This document shows positions 29,192 to 37,816 of a stretch of DNA of 37,913 nucleotides, one piece after another. The DNA is from Candidatus Limivicinus sp. (GTDB lineage Bacteria; Bacillota; Clostridia; Oscillospirales; Oscillospiraceae): NCBI GenBank assembly GCA_029264685.1, contig JARHZW010000042.1, positions 1 to 37,913 on the forward strand. Reading direction: 5' to 3'. Position 1 is the stretch's first letter. Each line of letters opens with the position of its first letter. The notes beneath the pieces are model-generated. The model was given only the letters and a program-made list of their open reading frames with translations, was not told the DNA's origin and ran no database searches. The position numbers and the translations under genes are program-made.

Positions 29192-31590
29192 TTTATTTTC
29201 CAAATGTCCTTTGCATACTCGGCGATAGCCCTGTCAGCCGCAAACACACCGCTTTCCGCAGTGTTCATAATGGCAAGACGGGCCCGCTCATCATCATTTT
29301 TAATTATATCGTACATTCTTCTCTGGCAGTCCGCATAAGAGCGATAGTCAGCCACCAGCATATACTGGTCGCCGCCGTAAATGAGGCCTGAAACCAGATC
29401 GGAATAGCTCTTTCCGTCGGAAAAGCCCTGATTGAAGCGCTGGAATATGCGCTGTAGCTCATGGTCGGAGTTTACTATGGCTGACGGGTCATAGCCCTGA
29501 CGGCGCAGCTGCTCTATCTCGTCGGTATGAAGGCCGAAGAGGAACATATTCTCGTCCCCGAGTCTTTCATACATCTCCACATTTGCACCGTCCAGAGTGC
29601 CTATTGTAACAGCGCCGTTCATCATAAGCTTCATGCAGCCTGTGCCCGAGGCTTCCTTGCCGGCAGTGGAAATCTGCTCGGAAACCTGAGCGGCAGGAAC
29701 TATTGCCTCCGCAGCGGAAACTCTGTAATTTTCCACAAAGTAGACCTGTAGTCTGTCTTTGCACACAGGGTCGTTGTTTATATCGTTTGCCAGAGACAAA
29801 ATCAGTTCAATGATCCGCTTTGCAACTCTGTAGCCTGCGGCGGATTTAGCGCCGAACACAAAGGTTCTGGGTACAAAATCCATATTGGGGTTGTCGTGGA
29901 GCTGAAGCTGCATATAGGCAATGCTCATGGCGCACAGCAGCTGACGCTTATATTCGTGCAGGCGCTTTACCTGAACATCCATGATAGCATCGGTATTGAG
30001 CACCATGCCGTCGTTACGCATGGCAAACTTTGCAAAGCGCTCCTTATTTTCCTGCTTTATCTTATTTATTCTGGCTCTTACCTGAGCGTCGGAGGCAAAA
30101 TCTCTCAGTCTGCCCAGCTCCTCAGGTCTGGTAAGGTATCCGTCTCCGCCCAGCAGCTCCTTAATAAGTGCGTCAAGGCCGGGATTTATCTGGCTTAACC
30201 AGCGTCGGTGATCTATACCGTTTGTAACATGGGTAAACTGCTGCGGTCTCAGGGAGTAAATATCCTTAAAGAGGTCGTTTTTCAGTATCTCCCCGTGCAG
30301 CCGTGACACTCCGTTTACCTTGTAGCAGGCAGACAGGCACATATTAGCCATATGGACCTGATTATTGTAAATAATCAGGTTGTTTCCTACTCTGTCGTCA
30401 TTATCAAAGTTGTCACGGAGGTAATTACACCAACGGCGGTTAATTTCGCAGATTATCTCCCACACTCTGGGCATAAGCTCCTGTACCAGATCCTGAGGCC
30501 ATTTTTCAAGAGCTTCGCTCATAACGGTGTGATTGGTATAGGCCACACTGTCTTTCACAATGTTCCATGCCTCATCCCAGCCCATGCCGTACTGGTCCAT
30601 AAAAATTCTCATAAGTTCAGGAATAATCAGGGTGGTATGAGTATCATTTATCTGCATGGTATGGTGCTGAGCAAAGGTTTTAATATCTCCCCATGTCTCT
30701 ATATGCTTGCGCACAACGTCCTGCGCCGTGGCAGAGACGAAGAAATACTGCTGTTTCAGGCGCAAAAGCTTACCCTCTCTGTGGTCATCCGCAGGGTAGA
30801 GAACCTTTGTAATAACCTCCGCCATGGTGCGCTGTTCGAGGCTCTTCACATACTCTCCTTCTGAGAAAAGGTACATATCGAGGAAGTTGGGGCTTTCTGC
30901 ATCCCATAGGCGGAGAGTATTTATTTCGTTTCCGCCGTAGCCGGCTATAAGCATATCTCTCGGGACAGCAATAACCGTTGTGTATCCGGTGTGCTCGGCG
31001 TGATAATGTCCGAACTCATCCCACTGAGGCAGGATCTGCCCACCGAAACGGACTTCCACTGCATCCTCATACCGAGGTACAAGCCAGCTTTCTGCGGCTG
31101 TACGCCAGTTATCTGCAATTTCGGTCTGTTTTCCGTCCTGAAATTTCTGCTTAAATATACCCAGTTCATAGCATATTGAGTAGCCCGTAGCCTGAATGCC
31201 GAGGGTGGCCATAGAGTCCATATAGCATGCAGCAAGACGGCCCAGACCGCCGTTGCCCAAACCCGCATCGGGCTCCTCCTCAAATATATCCGCCGCATTT
31301 CTGCCCATATCCTCAAGTGCGCCTGTGACAGCATCTGAAATGCCCAGATTATAGGCATTTTTCATAAGGCTGCGGCCCATGAGAAACTCCATGGACATAT
31401 AATGGACTTCTTTTTCAGCGTGTCTGGGATTTTCCACGGCAAGGCCTCTGCTCATAAGCTCTCTTATGACCATTGCCGTTGCCTGAAAAAGCTGTTCATC
31501 GGTGGCGCTTTCGCCTGTTACGCTGAATCTGGCGCAGAGCTTATCCTCGATAGCACTGCGCATTTCATTTCTTGAGATTTCACCAATCAT
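29188..31590 (-). CDS. glgP: Glycogen/starch phosphorylase
   Basis: This 800-residue pyridoxal-phosphate enzyme (GT35) releases glucose 1-phosphate from the ends of alpha-1,4-glucans. N-terminal landmarks include HYMSMEFLMGRSLMKNAYNL, EEEPDAGLGNGGLGRLAACY and MATLGIQATGYSICYELGIF, each diagnostic of the family. The cofactor loop EASGTGCMKLMMNGAVTIGT holds the Schiff-base lysine, Lys654, followed by LDGANVEM. The length is typical of the bacterial enzyme. ATG 31590 has GGAGG about 11 nt upstream. It follows glgD by 36 nt and is coupled to the psuK-like gene, giving one glycogen synthesis-and-breakdown operon read leftward. Confidence 0.96.
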   Translation of the reverse strand: MIGEISRNEMRSAIEDKLCARFSVTGESATDEQLFQATAMVIRELMSRGLAVENPRHAEKEVHYMSMEFLMGRSLMKNAYNLGISDAVTGALEDMGRNAADIFEEEPDAGLGNGGLGRLAACYMDSMATLGIQATGYSICYELGIFKQKFQDGKQTEIADNWRTAAESWLVPRYEDAVEVRFGGQILPQWDEFGHYHAEHTGYTTVIAVPRDMLIAGYGGNEINTLRLWDAESPNFLDMYLFSEGEYVKSLEQRTMAEVITKVLYPADDHREGKLLRLKQQYFFVSATAQDVVRKHIETWGDIKTFAQHHTMQINDTHTTLIIPELMRIFMDQYGMGWDEAWNIVKDSVAYTNHTVMSEALEKWPQDLVQELMPRVWEIICEINRRWCNYLRDNFDNDDRVGNNLIIYNNQVHMANMCLSACYKVNGVSRLHGEILKNDLFKDIYSLRPQQFTHVTNGIDHRRWLSQINPGLDALIKELLGGDGYLTRPEELGRLRDFASDAQVRARINKIKQENKERFAKFAMRNDGMVLNTDAIMDVQVKRLHEYKRQLLCAMSIAYMQLQLHDNPNMDFVPRTFVFGAKSAAGYRVAKRIIELILSLANDINNDPVCKDRLQVYFVENYRVSAAEAIVPAAQVSEQISTAGKEASGTGCMKLMMNGAVTIGTLDGANVEMYERLGDENMFLFGLHTDEIEQLRRQGYDPSAIVNSDHELQRIFQRFNQGFSDGKSYSDLVSGLIYGGDQYMLVADYRSYADCQRRMYDIIKNDDERARLAIMNTAESGVFAADRAIAEYAKDIWKIK

Positions 31591-31626
31591 ATATGGACAT
31601 ACCTCCGTAGGTAAAACTTGATCTTT

Positions 31627-32739
31627 TCAGATCTTAAAATTCTTTGGAACCACCACCGGCAGACCGGGAGCACCGGTAAGCACCGTGTTTTCCGAGAAGC
31701 AGACATTTTTATCCGCAATAACGCATTTAAGGTCACAGCCCTCGCCTACGGTGCAGCCGTCCATAACAATGCAGTTGCGGAGCTTTGCCCCTGCTGCAAT
31801 TCTTGCGCCGGAGAACACTATGCAGTTCTCGATTTCACCCTCGATAATGCAGTTATCTGCCACAAGGCTGTTTCTGGACTGAGCTTTTTCGCCGTAATAA
31901 GTGCTGACTTCTTCGTGCATCTTAGTAAACACCGGACGTTTGGGATTGAAAACGCTCCTTCTGTTTTCTGCATTTAACATATCCATATTGATCCTGTAAT
32001 ATGCCTCAACGGAGCTGACGGTTCCGGCATAGCCCTTATGGATATAGGCATTCATTTTTCCGCCTTCACGAAGATAGGTGGCGATTGCATCCTTGTGGAA
32101 ACGGAAAAGATTTGCCGCTTTGCACATATCCATAAGCTGCAAAAGCAGATTCTTATGGATTATATAGCCGCCCAGAGAGGGAACTCCCTCACAGTCGTTC
32201 ATTCTGTCATAGACCATTTTTTCAACAAAGCCGTTTTCATCCAGAACACAGCGGTGATGGCGGCCCTCGGAAGCGTGCTCCGAGCAGATGGCGGTTATAG
32301 GAGCGTCGGTGCTCTCATGGAGCTCAATAGCGGCGTCAAGATCAAGGTTTGCACAGATATTCCCCTTCAAAAGTATCACATGCTCCTGCGGAATATCTTT
32401 AATATAGCTGGACACAGCGTTCAGTGCCTCCACAGTGCCGTCATATTTGCCGCTGTGGTTTTCCGGCAGACCGAAGGGAGGCAGAATACGCAGTCCACCC
32501 ACTCTTCTGCTCATGTCCCACGGCTTACCGCTTCCCAGATGGTTTAAAAGGGACTGATATTCCTTCTGCATTATAATGCCAACGTTAAAAACTCCGGCGT
32601 TGCGAAGCGAAGACAAAGCAAAGTCGATAAGTCTGTACCTGCCGCAGAAAGGCAGAGCGGCGGTATTGCGGACGCTTACAAGCTCTCTCAGCTCGTTTTC
32701 AGTGCTGTAAGCAAAGATTATTCCGTGATAGTCCTTCAT
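31627..32739 (-). CDS. glgD: Glucose-1-phosphate adenylyltransferase regulatory subunit GlgD
   Basis: This 370-residue protein is a paralogue of GlgC that forms a hetero-oligomer with it and changes its kinetics. The nucleotidyltransferase fold is present (LPFCGRYRLIDFALSSLRNA near 30, KPWDMSRRVGGLRILPP near 75). The catalytic GGxGxRL loop of GlgC is replaced by FAYSTENELRELVSVRN, as expected for a non-catalytic GlgD. A left-handed beta-helix follows at the C-terminus (CIIEGEIENCIVFSGARI, NCIVMDGCTVGEGCDLKC). It starts only 4 nt after the glgC stop, with AGGAGG inside glgC, so the two are co-translated. Confidence 0.95.
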   Translation of the reverse strand: MKDYHGIIFAYSTENELRELVSVRNTAALPFCGRYRLIDFALSSLRNAGVFNVGIIMQKEYQSLLNHLGSGKPWDMSRRVGGLRILPPFGLPENHSGKYDGTVEALNAVSSYIKDIPQEHVILLKGNICANLDLDAAIELHESTDAPITAICSEHASEGRHHRCVLDENGFVEKMVYDRMNDCEGVPSLGGYIIHKNLLLQLMDMCKAANLFRFHKDAIATYLREGGKMNAYIHKGYAGTVSSVEAYYRINMDMLNAENRRSVFNPKRPVFTKMHEEVSTYYGEKAQSRNSLVADNCIIEGEIENCIVFSGARIAAGAKLRNCIVMDGCTVGEGCDLKCVIADKNVCFSENTVLTGAPGLPVVVPKNFKI

Positions 32740-32743
32740 AACT

Positions 32744-33937
32744 TTAAACCTCCTCGCCTGTATATATCATGGCACCCGAGGGAACCTGCGCCCCGCTTCT
32801 TATTTCAATGTCAGGTCCGCAGGTGGCAACTCCCCATTTGTCCGTTCCGTCAGGGGGAGCACCTACATGGGCGTTTGCACCCACAACGGTGTTTTCGCCT
32901 ATTATGGCATACTCCACCACTGCGCCCTCCTCCACCACGGCACCGGGCATAAGGACGCTGTAAAGTACATTTGCATTTTTGTCCACCCTTACATTGGGAG
33001 AAAGTACGGAGTTTTCCACATGTCCGTAAATTTCGCACCCCTCAGTAACAATAGAGTGGATAATTCTGGCCTCATCCCCCGTCACATGGGGCGGACACAC
33101 AGGGCTTCTGGAGCCTATGGGCCAGCTTGGGTCGTAAAGATTTATAAGTGTTGTGGAAAGCATATCCATGTTTGCATCCCACAGGCTTGTTATGGTGCCT
33201 ACATCACGCCAGTAGCCGTCAAAACGGTAAGGCCAGAGCTTTTCTCCTGCGTTAAGCATTGCCGGAATGACATTTTTTCCGAAGTCCTTTGAGGACTCCG
33301 GGTCATTTTCATCGGCTATCAGATAAGCCCGCAGCTTTTTCCAGTTGAATATGTAGATACCCATTGAAGCAAGGTCACTCTTCGGGTGGGCCGGTTTCTC
33401 CTCAAACTCGCTGATAAATCCGTCCTCACCCACATTCATAATGCCGAAGCGAGTGGCCTCTTCCATTGACACCTGAAGCACGGAAATCGTGCAGGCGGCA
33501 TCATGAGCCAGATGATCCCTGAGCATATCGTCATAGTCCATCTTGTAGATATGGTCACCGGAGAGGATAAGCACATTTTCAGGGTCGTAGCTGTCTATAA
33601 AACCGATGTTCTGATAGATAGCGTTGGCAGTTCCTGAAAACCATGAGCCTTTCTCCCCTGCACTCTGGTATGGCGGAAGAATATACACTCCTCCGTCTGC
33701 CACATCCAGATCCCACGGCTGACCGTTTCCGATGTAGCTATTGAGACGCTGAGGTCTGTACTGAGTTAAGACACCCACGGTGTCTATGCCGGAGTTGGCG
33801 CAGTTGGAAAGAGGAAAGTCAATAATTCTGTACTTTCCGCCGAACGGGACATTGGGTTTTGCCACATTCTGAGTCAGAGCATAAAGTCTTGAGCCCTGAC
33901 CGCCTGCAAGCAGCATTGCTATACATTTCTTAGCCAT
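32744..33937 (-). CDS. glgC: Glucose-1-phosphate adenylyltransferase (ADP-glucose pyrophosphorylase)
   Basis: This is the 397-residue catalytic subunit that makes ADP-glucose from glucose 1-phosphate and ATP, the committed step of glycogen synthesis. The N-terminal loop [20 protein letters not shown], then [19 protein letters not shown], is intact, as are GTANAIYQN near 100, the metal-site [15 protein letters not shown] near 125 and the sugar-binding [10 protein letters not shown] near 177. The C-terminal beta-helix includes [19 protein letters not shown] and [27 protein letters not shown] precedes ATG 33937. It is the first glg gene, 61 nt after pth, and no glgA or glgB occurs in this window. 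Confidence 0.96.
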   Translation of the reverse strand: MAKKCIAMLLAGGQGSRLYALTQNVAKPNVPFGGKYRIIDFPLSNCANSGIDTVGVLTQYRPQRLNSYIGNGQPWDLDVADGGVYILPPYQSAGEKGSWFSGTANAIYQNIGFIDSYDPENVLILSGDHIYKMDYDDMLRDHLAHDAACTISVLQVSMEEATRFGIMNVGEDGFISEFEEKPAHPKSDLASMGIYIFNWKKLRAYLIADENDPESSKDFGKNVIPAMLNAGEKLWPYRFDGYWRDVGTITSLWDANMDMLSTTLINLYDPSWPIGSRSPVCPPHVTGDEARIIHSIVTEGCEIYGHVENSVLSPNVRVDKNANVLYSVLMPGAVVEEGAVVEYAIIGENTVVGANAHVGAPPDGTDKWGVATCGPDIEIRSGAQVPSGAMIYTGEEV

Positions 33938-33998
33938 ATGCAGCCTCCTTAAAATATAGGTTGTTGAAGAACGGTCTGCGCCGCTCTCCTCAAAATCC

Positions 33999-34583
33999 TC
34001 AGTTATACAGGTTCATCGCTTTGTCCGGCCCCTGAGTTATATAGCACTCAACGGCCTCTGCTGCTCTGCGGGCAGCTTCTTGTATCTCAACGGCATCCTG
34101 ATTTTTAAACACAGACAGAACCCAGTCTGCCATATCATAATCAGGGTGTGGCGGAGCACCTACGCCCATTCGTATTCTCGGGAATTCATCGGTTCCCAGA
34201 TGGGCAATTATATTTTTAAGTCCGTTGTGTCCTCCGGCAGAGCCTTTGCGCCGAATACGCAGTCTGCCCGTCTGCAAAGACACCTCATCTGACACAACTA
34301 TAACATTTGAAGGCTTTATCTTATAAAAATTAACGGCCTCTGCCACGGCCTCACCGGAAAGGTTCATGAAAGTCTGAGGCTTCATAAGCATAACCTTTTC
34401 CCCGCCTATCTGGCATACAGCCGTTAAAGCCTTGAATTTTGCTTTGTTTATTTCGACGCTCTTGGCCTTTGCCAGTGCGTCTGCCGCCATAAAGCCGGCA
34501 TTATGCCGTGTTCCGTCGTATTTTGTTCCGGGATTACCCAGAAAAACCACCAGCCACGAAACTCCGCTGCTATTTGAAAACAC
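33999..34583 (-). CDS. pth: Peptidyl-tRNA hydrolase
   Basis: This 194-residue enzyme cleaves peptidyl-tRNA released prematurely from ribosomes. The family residues are present: [17 protein letters not shown] (Asn17, catalytic His27), [16 protein letters not shown] (the Met-Asn pair), [20 protein letters not shown] (the Asp next to the catalytic His), and [20 protein letters not shown]. The N-terminus is about seven residues longer than usual. The start is GTG 34583 with GGAGG 6 nt upstream. It lies after the prs terminator and 61 nt before glgC, so it may share a transcript with the glycogen genes. Confidence 0.95.
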   Translation of the reverse strand: MFSNSSGVSWLVVFLGNPGTKYDGTRHNAGFMAADALAKAKSVEINKAKFKALTAVCQIGGEKVMLMKPQTFMNLSGEAVAEAVNFYKIKPSNVIVVSDEVSLQTGRLRIRRKGSAGGHNGLKNIIAHLGTDEFPRIRMGVGAPPHPDYDMADWVLSVFKNQDAVEIQEAARRAAEAVECYITQGPDKAMNLYN

Positions 34584-34637
34584 CTTGCACCTCCGCCTCC
34601 GCTACACGGAAAAACCGTAAAACGGCGGCAATGTTCT

Positions 34638-34673
34638 AAAAAATCCCGGCAGGTAACAAAGGCACTTGCCGGG
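34638..34673 (-). terminator. Terminator of prs
   Basis: On the minus strand CCCGGCA (34667-34673) pairs with TGCCGGG (34645-34651) around a 15-nt loop, followed by an A and six T (34638-34643). Confidence 0.85.
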
Positions 34674-34684
34674 TTTGGTCTCTA

Positions 34685-35647
34685 TCAGTCGAAGAGGTTC
34701 GAAATGGAAACTTCCTCGTAAATACGTCTTATGGCCTCGGCAAACACAGAGGCAGTAGAAATGTAGCGAATCTTGGAGCAGGCAGGCTTGTCCTTGGGAT
34801 AGGGAATGGTATCCAGAAGCAGCAGCTCCTGAATGCAGCTTTCCTCGATGCGCTCGATTGCGGGGCCGGAGAGAACTCCGTGGGTAGCGCAGGCATATAC
34901 TTCCTTGGCTCCGCCGATTTCCTTGATTGCTTTGGCGGCACCGCAGAGAGAACCGGCAGTGTCAACAATATCGTCCAGAAGTATGCAGGTTTTGCCCTCA
35001 ACATTACCTATTATGTTCATAACCTCGGACTGGTTTGCACGCTCACGGCGCTTGTCAACAATAGCCATGTTGACACCAAGCTTCATGGAGAAGGCTCTGA
35101 CACGGGCAGTGCTGCCCACATCAGGAGAAACTATCATAACATCCTCGTTGCCCTTGCCGAACTTCTTTATAAAGTGCTTTACAAACAGATGGGCACCCAT
35201 AAGGTTATCAACAGGGATGTCAAAGAAGCCCTGAATCTGTGCTGCGTGCAGATCCATGGTGAGAACTCTGTCTGCACCGGCGGCAGTGATAAGATTTGCC
35301 ACAAGTTTTGCGGATATTGGATCACGGCTCTTGGCCTTTCTGTCCTGTCTGGCATAGCCGAAGTAAGGAATTACCGCAGTTACACGACCGGCAGATGCAC
35401 GGCGCATGGCATCTATCATAATGAGCAGCTCCATGAGGTTGTCATTGACATGGTTGCAGGTAGACTGAACAATAAATACATCCTTGCCTCGAACAGGCTC
35501 AGCTACAGACACTGAACATTCACCGTCAGCGAACTGAGACACAGTGGCATTACCCAGTTCTTTGTAAAGCTCTGAGCAAATGTCCTCTGCCAGTGCGGGA
35601 TTTGAGTTCCCGGCGAAAACCTTAATTTCTTTGCCGTGTGAAATCAT
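34685..35647 (-). CDS. prs: Ribose-phosphate pyrophosphokinase (PRPP synthetase)
   Basis: This 320-residue enzyme makes PRPP from ribose 5-phosphate and ATP for purine, pyrimidine, histidine, tryptophan and NAD synthesis. Class I signatures are present: VFAGNSNPALAEDICSEL at the N-terminus, FADGECSVSVAEPVRGKDVF, RRASAGRVTAVIPYFGYARQ with DRK after it, RDPISAKLVANLI, the catalytic-loop Lys-Arg region VDKRRERAN, and the PRPP loop LLDDIVDTAGSL near 230. The length is standard. ATG 35647 has GGAGGG about 10 nt upstream. It is transcribed alone, divergent from prfB, with its own terminator. Confidence 0.96.
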   Translation of the reverse strand: MISHGKEIKVFAGNSNPALAEDICSELYKELGNATVSQFADGECSVSVAEPVRGKDVFIVQSTCNHVNDNLMELLIMIDAMRRASAGRVTAVIPYFGYARQDRKAKSRDPISAKLVANLITAAGADRVLTMDLHAAQIQGFFDIPVDNLMGAHLFVKHFIKKFGKGNEDVMIVSPDVGSTARVRAFSMKLGVNMAIVDKRRERANQSEVMNIIGNVEGKTCILLDDIVDTAGSLCGAAKAIKEIGGAKEVYACATHGVLSGPAIERIEESCIQELLLLDTIPYPKDKPACSKIRYISTASVFAEAIRRIYEEVSISNLFD

Positions 35648-35694
35648 ATTTCTCTTTACCCTCCGTTAAAGATTTAAGCATTTCTTCATCTTTT

Positions 35695-35761
35695 CCAGAG
35701 GCCGTTCAGGTATACACACCTCTGGTTATTTTATTATACCACCAATATGCTAAAATTGAAA
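35695..35761 (-). promoter_or_regulatory. Promoter and leader hairpin of prs
   Basis: On the minus strand TTTCAA (35756-35761) and a perfect TATAAT (35733-35738) are 17 nt apart. Near the 5' end of the predicted leader, CCAGAGG (35719-35725) pairs exactly with CCTCTGG (35695-35701). Only four A follow, so it is not a terminator; it may stabilise or regulate the mRNA. Confidence 0.6.
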
Positions 35762-35806
35762 TAGCATTTCGCATTTTTCATAGGCAAATAGCCGATAAAA
35801 AACAGA

Positions 35807-35835
35807 TTTACAAATGGCTGCTTTTTGTTTATAAT
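35807..35835 (+). promoter_or_regulatory. Sigma-A promoter of prfB
   Basis: TTTACA (35807-35812) and TATAAT (35830-35835) are 17 nt apart, about 65 nt before the prfB ATG. Confidence 0.75.
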
Positions 35836-35900
35836 ATAGTAATATGCGTATATTATTATAGTTTGTAAATAAGAGAATACTTGTATACAGGAGACAGAAA

Positions 35901-37007
35901 ATGCTGGAATTTGAAGAATACAAAATTAAATTAAACAACCTGAAGCCTGATCTTGACGTACTTAAAGACGCCCTCAAGCTGGAGGCTGCCAATAAAGAAA
36001 TCGAAGAGCTGGAGGCCGCCAGTGAGAGAGACGGCTTCTGGAATGATGTGGAAAACTCCCAGAAAGTCCAGAAAAGACTCAAAACTTTAAAGGACAAACG
36101 GGATAACTATGAAAAGCTCTGCTCCTCATGGGAGGATATGTATGTTATGTGTGAGATGGCAATAGAGGAGGGCGACGGCAGTATGCTGCCCGAGCTTGAC
36201 AGTGAATTTGCCAAGTACACCTCTGATTTTGAGTCCATGCGTCTGGGTACCCTTCTTACCGGAGAGTACGACGCCAACAACGCCATTATCACCTTCCACG
36301 CCGGCGCCGGCGGCACCGAGGCTCAGGACTGGGCTTCCATGCTGTACCGCATGTATAACATGTGGGCTGACAGACATGACTACAAGGTAAAGGTCATGGA
36401 TTATCTGGACGGTGATGAAGCCGGCCTCAAGAGCGCCACGATAATGGTAGAGGGCGAAAACGCATACGGCTTTTTAAAGAGCGAGCACGGCATACACAGA
36501 CTTGTCAGAGTCTCCCCCTTTGACTCTGCCGGCCGCCGTCATACCTCTTTTGCGGCTATCGAGGTCATGCCGGAGATCAGCGACGACAACGAAATAGAGC
36601 TGAGAGACGAGGACATCAAAATGGATGTTTACCGCTCTTCCGGTGCCGGTGGACAGAAGGTCAACAAAACTTCTTCCGCTGTCCGTCTCACCCACCTGCC
36701 CACAGGCATCGTGGTTTCCAGCCAGGTCGAGCGAAGCCATTTCCAGAACCTGGAAAACTGCCGCAATATGCTGAGAGCAAAGCTTGCGGAAATAAAAGAG
36801 CGTGAGCATCTGGAAAAGATAAGCGATATAAAGGGCGTGCAGATGAAAATTGAATGGGGCAGCCAGATTCGCTCCTATGTTTTCATGCCCTACCAGCTTG
36901 TTAAGGACCACCGTACAAACTATGAAAACAGCAACATTCAGAGCGTCATGGACGGAGATCTGGACGGGTTTATAAACGCCTTTCTGTCCATGAGAGCTGC
37001 TGACTGA
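35901..37007 (+). CDS. prfB: Peptide chain release factor 2, no programmed frameshift
   Basis: This 368-residue factor ends translation at UGA and UAA. Domain 1 is helical (about 1-110). The codon-recognition motif SPF is in HRLVRVSPFDSAGRRHTSF, and the peptidyl-transferase GGQ motif is in SSGAGGQKVNKTSSAVRLTH. In most bacteria prfB is interrupted near codon 25 by an in-frame UGA read through by a +1 frameshift. Here the frame is continuous from ATG 35901, which has AGGAGA 7 nt upstream, and codons 20-30 (DVLKDALKLEA) contain neither the CTT-TGA slippery site nor its internal ribosome-like sequence. Autoregulation by frameshifting is therefore absent. It is monocistronic, with a terminator after it. 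Confidence 0.96.
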   Translation: MLEFEEYKIKLNNLKPDLDVLKDALKLEAANKEIEELEAASERDGFWNDVENSQKVQKRLKTLKDKRDNYEKLCSSWEDMYVMCEMAIEEGDGSMLPELDSEFAKYTSDFESMRLGTLLTGEYDANNAIITFHAGAGGTEAQDWASMLYRMYNMWADRHDYKVKVMDYLDGDEAGLKSATIMVEGENAYGFLKSEHGIHRLVRVSPFDSAGRRHTSFAAIEVMPEISDDNEIELRDEDIKMDVYRSSGAGGQKVNKTSSAVRLTHLPTGIVVSSQVERSHFQNLENCRNMLRAKLAEIKEREHLEKISDIKGVQMKIEWGSQIRSYVFMPYQLVKDHRTNYENSNIQSVMDGDLDGFINAFLSMRAAD

Positions 37008-37053
37008 TTGCGGTCTTTGGAATAACATTCGCTGAAACTATATATACTCATAA

Positions 37054-37080
37054 ATAAACGGCATTTTTAATGCCGTTTAT
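37054..37080 (+). terminator. Terminator of prfB
   Basis: ATAAACGGCAT (37054-37064) pairs perfectly with ATGCCGTTTAT (37070-37080) around TTTTA, followed by ATTTT. Confidence 0.82.
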
Positions 37081-37104
37081 ATTTTAAAGAAAGGATCTGT
37101 TATT

Positions 37105-37713
37105 TTGTTTTCCGAGTTAAAGCCAAAGAAAGTGGGCGCCCTTCTGCTGGGCAGCGCAATCCTGTCCTTTGGCCTTTACAACATTCATTCTCTGTCCGGT
37201 GTAACCGAGGGCGGAGTTCTGGGCCTTACCCTTCTGCTCCAGCACTGGTTTAACATTTCTCCCGCCGTTTCGGGTTTTATCCTGAATGCTGCCTGCTACA
37301 TATTCGGCTGGTTTGTACTTGGGAAAAAATTTGTCCTTTTTTCCGCAGTGGCCGGCGGCGGTTTCTCCGTTTTTTATGCCATTTGTGAACTATTTCCGCC
37401 AATCTGGCCGGAGATAAGCAGTTACCCACTGCTTGCCTCCATTCTGGGGGCTGTATTTGTCGGTGTAGGCGTGGGAATAAGCGTGCGTGCCGGCGGCGCT
37501 CCCGGCGGAGACGACGCACTGGCAATGGGGCTTGCAAAGCTCACGGGCTGCAGTATTCAGACGATGTATCTGCTGAGTGACCTTTCGGTTCTTGCTCTTT
37601 CCCTAAGCTATATTCCTTTGCGCCGAATCGCCTACTCCCTGCTTACGGTTCTCCTTTCAGGGCAAATCATCGGATTGATTGCCAACGGCTCCTTTAAAAG
37701 TGAAAATAAGTAA
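37105..37713 (+). CDS. YitT/DUF161 family membrane protein
   Basis: This 202-residue membrane protein has five to six hydrophobic segments. The N-terminal region AILSFGLYNIHSLSGVTEGG followed by VLGLTLLLQHWFNIS is the YitT family pattern (helix, then a Gly-rich re-entrant-looking segment). A second copy-like stretch follows with GVGVGISVRAGGAPGGDDAL and AMGLAKLTG around residue 130. The function is unknown; the related C-terminal DUF2179 domain of longer YitT proteins is absent. The start is TTG 37105 with AAAGGA about 10 nt upstream; no ATG is nearby. It follows the prfB terminator and converges on the tiny gene at 37754. Confidence 0.85.
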   Translation: MFSELKPKKVGALLLGSAILSFGLYNIHSLSGVTEGGVLGLTLLLQHWFNISPAVSGFILNAACYIFGWFVLGKKFVLFSAVAGGGFSVFYAICELFPPIWPEISSYPLLASILGAVFVGVGVGISVRAGGAPGGDDALAMGLAKLTGCSIQTMYLLSDLSVLALSLSYIPLRRIAYSLLTVLLSGQIIGLIANGSFKSENK

Positions 37714-37717
37714 AATC

Positions 37718-37748
37718 AAAGGGTGCATATTTTTCCTACGCACCCTTT
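37718..37748. terminator. Bidirectional stem-loop between yitT-like gene and the 20-codon gene
   Basis: AAAGGGTGC (37718-37726) pairs perfectly with GCACCCTTT (37740-37748). The flanking T tracts are short, somewhat better on the minus strand (TTTGATTTT). Confidence 0.7.
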
Positions 37749-37753
37749 CAATA

Positions 37754-37816
37754 TTATCTGGCACTTGGGCCGGGGTTGAAGTCGCCAAAAATAAAATCGT
37801 CAATATCAACTTCCAT
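37754..37816 (-). CDS. Possible 20-residue peptide gene
   Basis: A short frame encodes MEVDIDDFIFGDFNPGPSAR. It has a TAGGAGG ribosome site with an ideal 7-nt gap to the ATG, and ends 5 nt before a stem-loop that can act as its terminator. The peptide is acidic at the N-terminus (one Glu, four Asp before the last third), has an aromatic core (FIFGDF), a Pro-Gly-Pro turn and a C-terminal Arg, and has no Cys, signal peptide or membrane segment. Upstream (37817-37913) is very AT-rich DNA reaching the window edge, with no box pair I can defend. It could be a regulatory or modified-peptide precursor, a leader peptide, or a chance frame; I do not recognise it. Confidence 0.5.
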   Translation of the reverse strand: MEVDIDDFIFGDFNPGPSAR

